The notes under the pieces were generated by a model, which was given only the letters and a program-made list of their open reading frames with translations, was not told the DNA's origin and did no database searches. This document shows positions 21,848 through 34,191 of a stretch of 64,000 nucleotides of DNA, piece by piece. The position numbers and the translations under genes are program-made. Source of the stretch: Phaeotremella fagi (Eukaryota; Basidiomycota; Tremellomycetes; Tremellales; Phaeotremellaceae); contig BCHU01000011.1 in assembly GCA_001599715.1 (NCBI GenBank), positions 310,001-374,000 of the forward strand. Reading direction: 5' to 3'. How positions within the stretch are numbered: position 1 is the stretch's first letter; each line of letters opens with the position of its first letter.

Positions 21848-22289
21848 ATGCCCGCTCAACTCCAACCTCAAATCGAAGAGAACAACGATGAAAAACGGCA
21901 CCTACCATATCAGATATATAAAACGGTCTGTGAGATATTTAAGAATATCGTAGAAGAGAGTAAAGAGGTAGAGGTATCAGATGATGAACTTTCGAAGATG
22001 GTTCAAGTTCATCAGGAGAAATTGGGGAATACCACAAAGCGTAGCAAACAGTGAGTTCAATGATACACCACCCGAACAGCATGTTAACGACCGTTTTCAT
22101 TTTAGAACTCTCGAGGTAGATATTGGTTCTGATAGTGATAGTAAATCCTCTGAGTCGAGTAAAGAGAAGAGGTTGAATATCAGTGAGACTGCTGTTGGTA
22201 GTCGGGTGAACAAAAGTAAATCGGCGGATGAAGAGAGTGCAGGTACTTTCATGAATGAGAATTATCTTCAATGGGTTCATGGGAGATAG
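21848..22289 (+). CDS. Small acidic protein (small gene B)
   Basis: Two exons (21848-22050, 22106-22289), phase-2 intron, 128 residues. The first exon encodes a polar start and a helical segment (LPYQIYKTVCEIFKNIVEES) with LP--I---I spacing like that of small gene A. The second encodes a Ser/Asp/Lys-rich low-complexity stretch (DIGSDSDSKSSESSKEK) and ends NENYLQWVHGR. No signal peptide or known domain. The identical gene structure and tandem position suggest it is a diverged paralogue of small gene A. The amino-acid similarity alone is weak. Confidence 0.55.
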
Positions 22290-22621
22290 GATAGGTGTAA
22301 GGTGGGGAGATGTACATTACCGAATCTCTGTAGTCCTGTACTGTATCAATTTGGTGTAATAGTATTTCAAAGTATCAGTGTAATAGGATGATGATATACT
22401 TGTATAAGGATAGGCAGAGAATGGATGACCGGAGCAATCAATCTGTCACCGAACCCACATTCAGCGTTCAAAAATCGACTTTCAGTCAGAAAATGTCGTT
22501 AAAAAATGTCTGTATATACCTATCCCATCGCACCATACAATATATACAATAGATACAAAACACCATCAAATAAACAAATCAAAATCCACGAACACACAAA
22601 GTACACTAATCATAAAATGTT
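22290..22621. other. Intergenic between convergent genes
   Basis: A 332-base spacer between convergent 3' ends. It contains CCTGTACTGTATC near 22334 and an ATATATACAATAGATAC AT-rich stretch. Nothing else stands out. Confidence 0.45.
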
Positions 22622-25600
22622 CTAGCCCCTAACACGAACATGATCCATCCACAACGGTAAAGCCTGTTCAACAGTCTTTGTAGAAACCATCCTCCCCATG
22701 AATCCCAACAAAGCAAGATCGCGTCTGCACATAGGGCACGAAGACGTGTTTGGTGTGTTTAACCATGTCTAATGGGTGTTATAGTTAGTTCATGATTGTT
22801 TGTAATTAAAGTTTTTGCTCACTGTTAAACATTCCTGATGATACATGTGTTTACATGGTGTCACTGAGACTTTAGATTCGGGTGTGTACTAAAGAACGTC
22901 AGTTCAGGACAAATCGAGTAACAAACAACTCACATCATCATGGCAAACACAACAAGTTTCTTCCCTCTCCATCCCCTCCCAAGTCTTCTTAACCCTCCCC
23001 GGCGAGGGAACAACCGTACTCTCCCCCTGATCAGGACCGATCTCACTATCAACAACCATCTCCTCGTTATCAACATCACCAATCTCCATCTCCTTCCAAT
23101 CAATCTGTTCCACCACAGAATCAGCCAAGTTCTTACGTTGATTACTAGGTAATCTGTTCACCAGCAATCCATATCTTCTGATATGGGTAGTGATCTGAGT
23201 TGAAGTCATGAGATCATTGATTTCAAGTTGACTCGGTAGATTGTTTAGATCAACGTTGGATCCTGAACCAGCAGAATACGCAGCTGCCAACATTCGAGCT
23301 CTTGATCTGGCGATAGCGACATCGGTCGAAGTGGAGGTATCGTCGTATAATCGATTGAACACTTCGGCGTATCTATTCATTCGTTGAGCACCAAGATGAT
23401 TATGTCGATTGAGGAACGCTTCATCGAAATTAGGTGGACCGTCGAAACCACGTCCACCGGTTTCGTCATGAACAGTCAAATCGGTATCCGAGATGATATC
23501 TCGTATTCTTCGTTCTTGTTCTAAAATTCTTTGATTCAACAACAACCGTTCGTCGTCTCTACGTCTACGCGATTCTTCCCGACGATCCCTTTCCCTCATG
23601 GAAGCCAATTGCTGTTCCTCCTGACGTCTTTCCAACATCACACGGATTCTTCGACGTCTCTCTTCAGCAGCTATCATCGAAAGTTCCAATTGACTACTCA
23701 AGTTGATGTTGTCTGAATCCCGACGTCGACTATAAGGATCCATCGGATCATGTAGATCAGAATCGATAGTATCGATTGGCATAGATGGAATTTCACCCCA
23801 TAACTCTGGAGCTCTCAGACGAGAATTACTTGAAATCCTTCGATGAACCCGTGGATTCGAACTCGACTCGCTGGGGTTGGCGTTTGGTGTGCTGGACATG
23901 TGGTCTGAGAATCCTAAATCACCGTAAAGATAACCCATAGAAAGCGGTCGACGTGTATGGTCAGTGACTGACTGTGATTCATTCGACGATCCTCTTGCCA
24001 TCTCAGCGGTGTCTAGGTGAATTTGTTAGCCTGATAAATATCCTGAAATACCGACTACTCACCTGGTAAATTACCCAACCAATGTACAGAATCCCCTTGA
24101 TGATTCCTAGCACCAGTGTCCAAAGTATCTTGAGATAACCATCTTCGAGCAGAAGGTCTAATGGTATTCTGACCATCTCCATTCTGCTCAGAATTATTAG
24201 AATGCCACAACAAAGGTGGTGTTCTCGATCCAGACCTAACCTCCCTAGTTTGCCTGATAGCCTCATCGTCAGCTCTCCCGAGGGCATTGATTGTATCTTC
24301 GATATTTGGAGGGACACGGCGTGCCTCTTGAGCACGTCTGGCTTGACGATCACGAATGAAATCTTGAGTATAACTGGATGAAGAGGTGGTAAGTCTATCT
24401 CGAACTGGAGTCGTTTCACCACCCATTACCCCCAATTGTCTTCTTATCCCATCCCGTCTCCGTATCCCTTCTTCATGTACCCGTGAAATAGAATCAGGAC
24501 TATCAAAGCCGATAGCATCAATCCCAGCCAGATTCGAATATCTACTGGTACCAACACGCGAACTTTCAGGTCGAGAGTTCGTAGAATACAACGAATCGAG
24601 AGAACCCAAATCGTCTTGTAGATTATTTCTAATTCTCGCACGTATAGAATCGAATAAAGTCGTTGAAGATCTAGTAGGCTCAGTTTCAACGTTTACGTTG
24701 ATGGAAGGATCTTCACGACCGGTGCGTAAAGCGTCCAAACGAGCTAATCGATTTTCCAACCAAGGTGGTCTAGCTGATCTCTGACGTTCAGCTTGGATCT
24801 CTCTTCGAATCTCTCTTTCTCTGATTAATCGCAGACGTGCCCGATTTGAACTATCTGATTGATCTCGATCTCGATCTTCTTGAACATATCTATCAGCGTC
24901 CCATGAAAAGGGTTGACGTCGTCTAACTTCGTTTCCTTCTGGCGTCACAAGCCCTTGATCGTTTACCGTTAACACAAGTCCAGGTCTAGGTGGTGGAACT
25001 GTCGCCGTAGCTGCTGATAACGACGACGATGTCAGACTAGATGAATTGGAAGTTGAAGACCAACGACTTGAACTTGATGAACCTCTATCCAACCTCGCTG
25101 AAATCGCGTCGATACGTCGTTCAACAGTCCCAGGTGATCCCGGGTTAGATTGATCAATTGATCGAGGTGGGAGGGAGATCATTGATGGTTCCGGAGTGGA
25201 ACGGTCGACTACAGGTGGCACTGGTAAAGTGGGTGAGATGACTTGACCGAGATTCCATAATGGGCTTGGTCTTTCGATTGAACTGATAGACTCGGGACGA
25301 TCAAGCGTGGATGGGGAAGGTGGATCTGGACGAAATAACCAAGGATGTCTAGATCTTTCCGATGCACCAAGAGATTCTGTTGAACGATCGACCAGAGTTG
25401 GAATGGGTGTTACAGATGAGTTGACCGAACCAGCTCTCCAAGGTTGGTTGGATCTTTCTGGTAAGCTGGTCTGATCAGTCGATCGGACCTGTCTAGGCAG
25501 AGGGAACATGGAAATGTTCAGTTCAGGGAGCGATTCGTCGTTACCACCAAGTCCAGATGAACCTATATTTTGAGTCTGAGAGGATCGAGGTAGACGACTA

Positions 25601-26625
25601 CCCCTTCCAACATCGTTCCACGGGTTATTCTCCTGATCAACCAGTCTCAAAGCGTGTTCTCTGAGTTGAGCTCGTCCTTGACCTGCACTAGCGAGATAAG
25701 CTTGGACTCTGTCGTTCATCTCTGCAAGTGAAGGTTCTTCATCCGAGCTGGAAGCGGAAGCACCAAATCTACTTGTCGATTCGATGAGTGAAGGACGAGT
25801 TCTGTCTAGTCTTGATCGAGTTGATGGTTCCTCAGAAACGGAGAGTGAGGGACGAGCGGTACCAGTTGGTCTCAACCATGTTGAAGAATCTTGACTTTCA
25901 CTGGGGAACGGTGTGAAAGAAGAAACCCCTCCAGCTCTCTCATGTGGTCCCATGTAGTTCCACGTGAGTTGAGATGATGTTCTTGAACTTTCCGGATTCT
26001 CATGAGCATCCATCACAGAAGATGAAGCCTGACTACGCAATTCTGATCTAGTAGTTGACCGAACACCATTTGATGCGACTCGGGGAGGAATGTTTATTCG
26101 AGAAGAGCTGGAACCGTTGGCACTATGAGCGTTATCGATGATTAAGTCCTGATCGATATCCATCGAATCTGGGTTAACGTTCGATGGAGGGAGTGGCGAA
26201 CGACTTGAAGAAGCTTGTTGTGAACTACCAACGAGATCAGCGGTATGAGGAAATGATTTGACTCTAAACATTCCACTCGTACCAGTGTTACCGTTACCAG
26301 AATTAAGTAGATGTCGAGAAGTAGCAGGTGTCTGTAAATTAAATGGTGTAGGTGTAGATATAGTAGTCGAGGTAGCAGTGGTAAGAGGTGGAGTTGATGG
26401 ATTGAGATTAGCTGAAATGAAGGAAACCATTGAACCTTCTGAATCAGTTGATGAACTCAACGGAGCAGGTGGGATGGGGACGTTCCTTGATGGTGTAACA
26501 TTTCTTTGGAGGAGTGGGATATATCGACTTGTCGGTACCGGTGGTGAATAATCTAAATCAGGTTCGAGAAGTGATCGTACTGGGGAATGGGACGTTGAAT
26601 GGAAAACTAAAGGTGGTGGCGGCAT
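22622..26625 (-). CDS. Very large RING-H2 E3 ubiquitin ligase
   Basis: Four exons (26625-24063, 24012-22934, 22888-22823, 22768-22622) give 1,284 residues. About 1,000 N-terminal residues are Ser/Pro/Arg-rich and probably disordered, followed by an Arg/Glu-rich helical stretch (MLERRQEEQQLASMRERDR). The C-terminus is a RING-H2 finger spread over three exons: ETCCVCHDD (about 1206-1214), TPCKHMYHQEC, then SSCPMCRRDL. The spacing C-x2-C, C-x-H-x2-H-x2-C and C-x2-C supports zinc binding and E2 recruitment. After the RING come about 30 residues ending DHVRVRG. The substrate is unknown. A long disordered region before a C-terminal RING recalls San1-type quality-control ligases, but San1 keeps its RING internal, so I only note the analogy. 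Confidence 0.8.
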
Positions 26626-27744
26626 CTTGATAAGTGAGAGATCGATCTGTTGACGTTGAATAAGTGAGATTGGTGTATCTGAAGATCGATGGGGTTGGTA
26701 TCAGCTTGATAAATCTTATATACATATTGCTGGGCACAGCATTGGAGGATGATGGAGAAAAACTCGCCTCATCGCTTGTAACAGTTCGATCTACCTTTGG
26801 TAAACGACACAGCTACAAGGAGGTAAAGGATAAGACGTGAAATGTATGAAGGGTGAAAAAGGGGAGAGAAGATGACCAAAGATGTTCCAGAGATATTATC
26901 AAAGGAAAGAAAGCAAATCGATGAATGAATCATCATGTTGTCAAGAAATGAATGATGGTCATAGCACAAATCTCCTACTCACTCTTATCTCGTCTATTCC
27001 AACATCCATCTAAACTTGATTGAATATTACCAAACCTTCAACGTTCTTTTGTTTCCATCGATGTACAAGGGAAATGTGAACAGAACCTCCACTTGAGATT
27101 TAAGATTCGATGGAGTCTTGATACGTAGTTGCCAAGGTGATGAGTGAGATGAGGTGAAAGAATCAATTTATGAGATGTTTATGTGATTGAAGTAATCGTG
27201 AGAAGGTTGAGTTAAGAACGTAGTTGTGTTTTGAGTTGAGTTAAGGAGTAAGGAGTAAGGAGTGAGAGGTGAGGTTATAAGGAGATAAATCGGAAGCGAA
27301 GATTCAAAGTAAGTTTACACGGCTGAATCCCCTTGGTCGTCTGATGTTTTGGGGACACTATATCCCACCAATCTATCACAATGATGATTTGAGATCAACC
27401 CCGATACAAGGATGAAGGTGTTCCCTACGATATGATATGAATGTTGATACCCTCTATAACAGAATACAAGTGACGGAGGTGGAGATTAAATTGAGAAACA
27501 TGATTTGATAAGGTAAGAATCTTAGCGACGGTACTCGTACAAGTAGACGGCCGAATCTAATCACCGAGGCCATGCCACGGAAATGTACCACCTTCGCATT
27601 ACAGTACCCAATACATAATTGATAATCAAGATTCAAAGTCCATAAATAAATTATAAAAGTAAAGAAACATAATATACAGTATACCACCCCTTCCATTTCC
27701 CATTAAAAACCAAGCCAATCCGCATGAACCAAAAACCCCATCTC
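26626..27744. other. Intergenic, 1.1 kb
   Basis: This holds the RING gene promoter/leader and the 3' flank of the CPL1-like gene. It has a short tandem AAGGAGT repeat near 27243-27262 and GGTACTCGTACAAG near 27530. No supported gene. Confidence 0.45.
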
Positions 27745-29084
27745 TCACTCGTAAGAATCAGTTAATCGATTAGGTCGTCCAGGTCGAATCCTATATCCAC
27801 TCTTCCTGACGCAACTACCTAGCACGGTCAAAGTCCAACCTGGTTTACAAGATGAGACTACACATTGAGAATTCGAACATGTGACTCCACCCATTGCGAC
27901 GCCTGGTAGTGAGGTGCAACTAGGTTGCATATTAGAGATAAGACACTACGAAGTAGATGCGACTTTACTCACTCTATACCTGATAGATAAGCGGTTTTGT
28001 ATTCATTAAAGAAACCGTGTGTACAACCACCGCAAGAAACTTGTTTCCAGGATCAATACAAAAAAAAGCATCCGATTGAAGAAGACGACATACCTAATTC
28101 CGAATGTATATCGATACACTGAACCAAATGAATCAATTTCAATCACCGTATCACCAACCTGATTGCTTCGGACTCACCTCATAACCATCTGAACCAGGTA
28201 TCGCACAAGCCTCCAAAGGAGCAGGACAATGAACGACTGAATCGCGTTTCTTATCCAACACGAATTCAAGTCGTCCAGAAAGGTTTTCCTTCAACTGACG
28301 TCTCCCACTCGTCGACCCCGAATCCGACTCCAAATTTCTTCCCGTATAAGAAACGGATTCAGAACCAACGACTATCCCAGGATAATCTTGATTGTTATCA
28401 ATATCACTGAAACCATACCATGAATCGGCGGTACATCCCGTAACACTAGAATCTTCTGGTAAACTATCAATCGAAGATGAACAAATACAATTTCCAGTGT
28501 TTTGGACGGATGGGTTGTAATAGATATGCGAGTACGGTGAACAATGATTGAAACAATCTTTGATTGATGTTGCTTCACCTATCAGGTGTACTTGTTTCAA
28601 ATCTGGTGAGACTGAATAACATGAATCGAAGATTTCGGTCGTATCTGTATCGAACACCTATCGGGACTTTAGTATTTTTTATTTCTGTAGACTTACTGAA
28701 TAAACCTCATTGGGACAGGTCGGATATCCATCCAATTCACCATTCGCAGCGACATAAGATTCCGGAGGGGGAGGGATAGCCGAACAAAAACATAATCCTT
28801 GGGAAGGCGCTACCAACATGTAATAAGAGTATAAACTGTAGTACGAGCATTTTGACTATGTAGTTATTGTATTAAATCAGGTTAACAGAAAAACGAAGTT
28901 CGAATAAGGATTGACCTACGATACATGTCTCCTCTGATGACATCTGTCCGATCACTCTGGCATCTTCCGGGGTGGCTTTTGAACATGCTAAGAAAGTTGC
29001 GTTGGTGTTTGGTGTTGGGGATGGTAGAGCTGCGACGGTGAGTAGAGAGAGGAGGAGGGTGAAGATGAAAAATCTGGATGACAT
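27745..29084 (-). CDS. Secreted cysteine-rich protein with CPL1-like C-terminal domain
   Basis: Six exons (29084-28916, 28809-28697, 28657-28178, a 25-nt exon 28118-28094, 28039-27973, 27919-27745) give 342 residues. A signal peptide is clear (RFFIFTLLLSLLTVAALPSP). A Cys-rich middle region (GLCFCSAIPPPPESYVAANG, later SCYSVSP, DCFNHCSP, NCICSSS) resembles a WSC-like or Cys-rich module. The C-terminus carries the CPL1-like domain: CPAPLEACAIPGSDGYECID, SCGGC, DCTSLPGVAMGGVTC, QCVVSSCKPGW. The prototype, Cryptococcus neoformans Cpl1, is a secreted capsule-linked protein reported to engage host innate receptors. Function here is inferred only. The first donor must be GTCAAT to keep frame, which is unusual. 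Confidence 0.8.
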
Positions 29085-29841
29085 TTTGTCCCGGGTGATC
29101 TTGATCCAAATTCAGGTTGATGGATTTAATCGTTCTTGAGATGATGTTCCTAATGAGAATACAACACCCGATATTATAGTAGTAAGTAAAGACAGGCGAT
29201 AGTTAGATACAATGTAGAACAACAACAAAAATTAAATGAAGAACCAGTAAAGATCATTGTCACGATGGCATCTTATATCCCAATCCAAGAGATCAACATC
29301 GATCTAATCTAAAATCCAATGTACAATAAACAAATGGTATGTTAGTATGTGCAGTAGCACTAAGAGTTTAATTATCGAAAAGAATCGATCGTCCAATGAT
29401 TCCTCGACTAAACGAATCCATATCAGAAAGTAAAACCAAGAATTGAAAGGATGACAGTACAGTATCTAACTTAACCCGTCCATTCGATTTTGAGCTAGAG
29501 CTATGTTATGTTTTCATAATAACACTTTAAGAGTATTTGAAAGTCTATATACGGAGAAAACGAACTAATTCCTTAAAAGTACGTGTTACAAAAACGTTGA
29601 ATTCAGTTTATTACATAGGTCGCCACTAGCGTCATTGCTACAATTAGAATTTCAAGGTTAGTTCAACTCTGAAAGAATCACATTTTACTGGAATCGTTGT
29701 TGACAACCGTAGACTTGTGCATACACAAAGAACGCTATAACAGTGATAAACATTCATTCAAACAATACATGTTTTCTTCAAAGAAACTTTTTCCTATTTC
29801 AGTAAACCGTTTAGTTATCCTTACGATCAACCAGTCCCCGT
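29085..29841. other. Intergenic, 757 bases
   Basis: An AT-rich promoter region for the CPL1-like gene plus the 3' flank of the aldo/keto reductase. It contains GACAGTACAGTATC near 29454. No gene or repeat of note. Confidence 0.45.
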
Positions 29842-30969
29842 TCAGTACAAAGCTTTAACACCAGCATAACCAGCTAAACCGATGACCGCCATCCATTTAA
29901 TCAATTTGATTGAATTTTCTTTTCTTTGTTCCCATAATTGACCTTTAGCTCCGGCTGCGTCTATGGCGGCAACGTCTTCCTTGGTAAGCTCGATATCACC
30001 TACGTCGAGATATCCTTCGAGTCTCTCTTTCTTAGATGAGGTGGTGACGATGATAGCCCTAATTTCTTTGAGTCAGTGTTTATAATTTGAATAAATAAGA
30101 GTCGGACCCACTTTTTAGCTTTTGACCAAGCCAATAAAACTTGTTCAGGTTTGACACCTAGTCTTTCAGAGATTTTGTTGACTGGTTTATCGACTGGACC
30201 GCCGGGTCGACTGGTCAATGGGATAAGTGTTGAATAGCCCTCCGGGAGGATATGTTGGGATTCCATGTAAGCCAATAAAGGTTCTGTGGTTGCGATGACA
30301 TATGGATGAAGCAAGATTTGGTTGACTACAGGTTTGATTGAAGCGGAAGCAATGAGTTCCTTCAAATCGTCTTTAGAGAAACTGCACTCAATACTGTGTC
30401 AGACAAACATAATATCTTCTTTAAATGACGACATGACCCACTTGGAAACACCGATACTCTTAGCTAAACCCAATTTATGTATTTCCTCAATCTGTTTCCA
30501 AGTCCCCGCAATATCACCTTGACAAAGACGAGGATGATGAACCAAATACAAATCAACGTAATCCAAACCCAAAAATTCCAAAGATTCCTCAATAGATTGT
30601 CTGGGGGCTTTACCATCCAAACCTGACCATTTGGTCGTTACCCAGATTTCTTTTCGGGAGAGTCCAGACGCTTTGATAGCTTTCCCAACTTGTTTTTCGT
30701 TTCTGTAGGCTTAACAGGTATTTTTGTTAGTTTTTTGGTGGGGGAGTGGGAGTGAAAACTGGCTTACCCTGGGCTGTGTCTATGTGATCGAAACCTACGT
30801 TTATGGCTTGATCGACTTGACCTTCTGCTACTTCAATTGGGATCTTCCATGATCCGAAGCCAATCGGTGTGAGTTGACGTCCGTCGTTGAGAGTTACTGG
30901 ACTAGAGGGAGTGGGGTGAGTAAGTAGTATAGAGGATGGGATGGTAACGATGACCTACGTGAATGGCAT
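29842..30969 (-). CDS. Aldo/keto reductase with C-terminal membrane anchor
   Basis: Five exons (30969-30959, 30901-30768, 30709-30442, 30381-30112, 30058-29842) give 299 residues; the first exon is 11 nt. NADPH-dependent carbonyl reduction is expected. The AKR tetrad is intact: Asp45 (FDHIDTAQ), Tyr50 (AYRNE), Lys75 (VTTKW) and His106 (DLYLVHHP). Family motifs PIGFGSWKIP, GVSNFSKDDL and the cofactor-binding IIVTTSSKKERLE are present. Unlike typical soluble AKRs it ends in a hydrophobic stretch (WMAVIGLAGYAGVKALY) preceded by basic residues, which looks like a tail anchor for the ER, mitochondrial or peroxisomal membrane. It diverges from the fusion transporter gene across 268 bases. Confidence 0.85.
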
Positions 30970-31237
30970 GTTTGTATGTGGATCGCTTGTTGAGTGAATG
31001 TAAGGAAGATAGGTTTAAGATCGAAATCGCCATGTTCGGTACTCATTCATACATACTCTACCTTGACTTGACCTCCACCTCCACCGTATCGCGCGAGAAT
31101 GATTGTTTAGTCGGACATGACCGCCGGTACCAAAGGGCCGTAGAACGTTACATCCAAGATTTCGAACAGAAACTACATACATTTTATAACGTATAGATCC
31201 TAGAAAGTAGACTCATACACCAAACCCACAACCCACA

Positions 31238-33880
31238 ATGGAATCTTACGTAGACGTAACGTCAACTCTCTTCCAAGCCTTACTGGCCGTCTCGTTAGTC
31301 TCAACAGCTGGATATATCATCCATGGAAAAACTGAAAGTCATTTGAACGCAGTGAGTACTATCCATCCAACGGCTCAATATCGTAGAACACTTATTAGAA
31401 CACTCACTCAGAACGTTCTGTTGATCACTAAAAAAGTCTTACTACCTTCCTTGTTGTTTACCACGTTCGCTTCATCACACTATCTATCCTTCCAATTATT
31501 ACTTAAACGTATGTCGTGATCCGACCATCATTGCTAATGAATTGTCTTCAGTATGGCCAATCGTGGCAATCTCTTTGACCACCCATATCACCTCCCTATT
31601 ATTCGGACTCTTGGTTCACAGATATTTCGATACACCCAGCTGGATCATTGAATCGTTGACTTTCAACAAGTAGGTTAAAACGAATCGGGTGTTCAGGATC
31701 AAACTAACAGATGTACAGTGTATCTTCCTATCCACTGTTATTGGTTTATTCCTTGTATGCCATTGCACCTTCATCCAATACCTCTGGTTTAATCCACTTA
31801 TCATGGAGAGGTATGGATACGCCCAAAGTCATCGTTGGACGATTGACCCTTTATATCCTCTTAAACCTTATTGTAGTTACTTTAGCCAGGTATGTCTACT
31901 AAACCGTCTTAGAAATATTGGTACTAAATCATCTACAGATCCTTGTTCTCCTACATTATCGCTAGGCTTGTCCCCACCCCCAAATCCTCTATCACCGAGA
32001 TCGAATCAACACCAGAACCCACCGTCGAAGACGAAGACGAAAACAACGTAACAGAAACCACACCTTTAGTCCCACGTTCCAAAAAATTATCAACCAAATC
32101 GAACATTCTCATTCATCTAACTCCAACAGCTCTAGCCACGATATCCGGCCTCTTGATAGGATTAATCAAGCCAATCCAAAAAATCGTCGTTGGACAGGAA
32201 GCCGATTCGTTCTTCTGGCAATCTATCGGAACAGGTTTGTCGTTACTTGGATTAGCTTATGCTGTGGTTGAAACTTTGGGTATTGGAGCTGGTATCAGAG
32301 CTGATGCAAAGAAATCGTGAGTATTCGTCAATATGAGATAGATTTTTGGTTATTGATTTTGGGCTTAGGGAGCCTGAAGAAAAGATCCCACCTGCATTGG
32401 GTAACGTTTTGTTGTTGACTTTCTGGAGATTCGTGGTGATTCCCGTTATAACAATTTACATCGTTTTTGGATTCAGAAAAATCCCTTCTGTCCATGTCTA
32501 CCTCCAAGATCCAGCTTTCGTGAGTCCTCCTCCAAATCTCCAAACAAACAGCACTGAAACCATTCAATCCTAGTCCTTCGCCCTGATTCTGTCCACCATC
32601 ACACCCCCCACAGTCCCAACTACCCTAACCCCATTCCGCTCATCAATCCATTTCTACCTCACCTACATAACCCTCATCACCTCGTTATCACTAGCAGCAG
32701 GAATAGCAGTGTCCGGCCATGGAATCTCGTTTGACACGCAATTCGATTTCAAGCGAGCACTGAAATCAGCTGCTGGGGGTGGGATCGCTGGTGCCGCTGC
32801 GATGGTTGTTCAGGTGTTGACTTTGATGCCTATGAGGACTATCATGAATTATCAATATAGGTTTGGTGGGGGTTTGAAAAATTCAGCGGTTACTTTATGG
32901 AATGATGGGGGTTTCAAAAGATATTATGCTGGGTTAGGTGCTGCTTTGTAAGTCGCTCTCCTCTTGATAAAATAAGTTTATCAATTAACCCACTCCGTTT
33001 AGGTTCCAAGGACCATTATCGAGATTCGGGGATACAGCAGCCAACGCCGGAATCTTTGCTTTGTTAGATTCATTAACTTGGCCTGTACTAGTTAAAACAG
33101 TCGTTGCCAGTCTTTGTTCAGCGACTTTCAGAATGACTTTAACTCCGATCGATACACTTAAAACTACTCAACAGACTCAAGGTGGTGTGGCCGGTTTGAA
33201 ACTGTTGAAAGATAGGATTAAGGAACAGGGAATTGGGAGTTTATGGTATGGCGCACTGGCTACTGCTGCTGCTACTTTTGTTGGGAATTGTGAGTAGTTC
33301 GTCTTTAGGTGGAATGGTAGATCTGATACGTGTGGTGAATAGATCCATGGTTCGGCGTGAGTATTGAATTTTGGACATTTTGGATGATTGGTTAACGACG
33401 ATAGACATATAACTATCTCGATTCGGTTTTACCTCAACCAAACACTTTGATTGAGAAACTCTTGGTAAGCTCCTTCCCTGATAGGTAGCTAACATCCATA
33501 GCGTCAAGCGTTCATTGGTTTCGCGGCTTCAGTGGTTTCAGATACAGTTAGTAATTCTTTGAGAGTAGTCAAAACCTATAGACAAGTCCATGAAGGGGAT
33601 GTTGGGTATTGTGAGTGGGAGTGAAATCAAAAAACTTGTAAAAACGCTAACGACCCCCAGTGGAAGCTGCTAAAGAGATTGTGGCATCTGAAGGATTACT
33701 AGGATTGTTCGGTAGAGGGTTACCTACTAGATTGTTGACTAATGGATTACAAGGGTTGTTGTTTAGTATAATGTGGAAATTCTTTGCTGATCTGTGAGTG
33801 TGTCCAGACAGAAGTGTCTCTATGGCTAAGCTATAACTGACTCACGATATAGGATATCTGGTAAAGGTAAAGGTGCATAG
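31238..33880 (+). CDS. Fusion: PIN-like (auxin efflux carrier family) transporter + SLC25 mitochondrial-carrier domain
   Basis: Twelve exons (31238-31508, 31552-31669, 31719-31889, 31939-32316, 32369-32519, 32574-32947, 33003-33289, 33343-33356, 33405-33464, 33502-33610, 33661-33793, 33853-33880) stay in phase for 697 residues. Residues 1 to about 415 are a membrane transport protein of the PIN-like family: N-terminal helices, KVLLPSLLF, FNNVSSYPLLLVYSL, an acidic central loop, then five helices with DPAFSFALILSTITPPTVP. Residues from about 425 are a mitochondrial carrier: KSAAGGGIAGAAAM, a degenerate first signature (MPMRTIM), a good second one (LTPIDTLKTT) and a degenerate third (SNSLRVVKT). 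The junction lies inside one exon (32574-32947) with no stop and no in-frame ATG before the carrier. Exon 8 is 14 nt. Substrate and membrane are unknown. Confidence 0.75.
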
Positions 33881-34191
33881 AGTGAAAGTGAAGACATAAT
33901 AATACACGTCATTCACTTCCCCGTGTTTATAAATTTTGCTTCCGTTTGTAGTAACTCTACTGTGCTCGCGTACATTTTTTTGTTACTCAGCTTTCTCACA
34001 AATTTAAATTCAACTTCAAGTTTATAGATATAAATATAATTATATCTTATAGATACAAACAGAGCAAATAGAATATAACTATAACTGTCCCATCTAAAGC
34101 CTGAACTTCTCAATCAATCCCATAAGTAAGAGATCTAGATCTATCCCACCAAAAAGCAAATGGCCACTAACCACACCACTCACACACAGAA
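33881..34191. other. Intergenic; IMP dehydrogenase leader
   Basis: A 311-base spacer, AT-rich (TATAGATATAAATATAATTATATC near 34023 in parts), with an upstream ATG at 34160 that is out of frame with the main start. Confidence 0.45.

Noticed and set aside
32724..32951. Separate start for the SLC25 domain at the ATG near 32721
   Set aside because: That ATG is out of frame; the first in-frame ATG is inside the first carrier helix.
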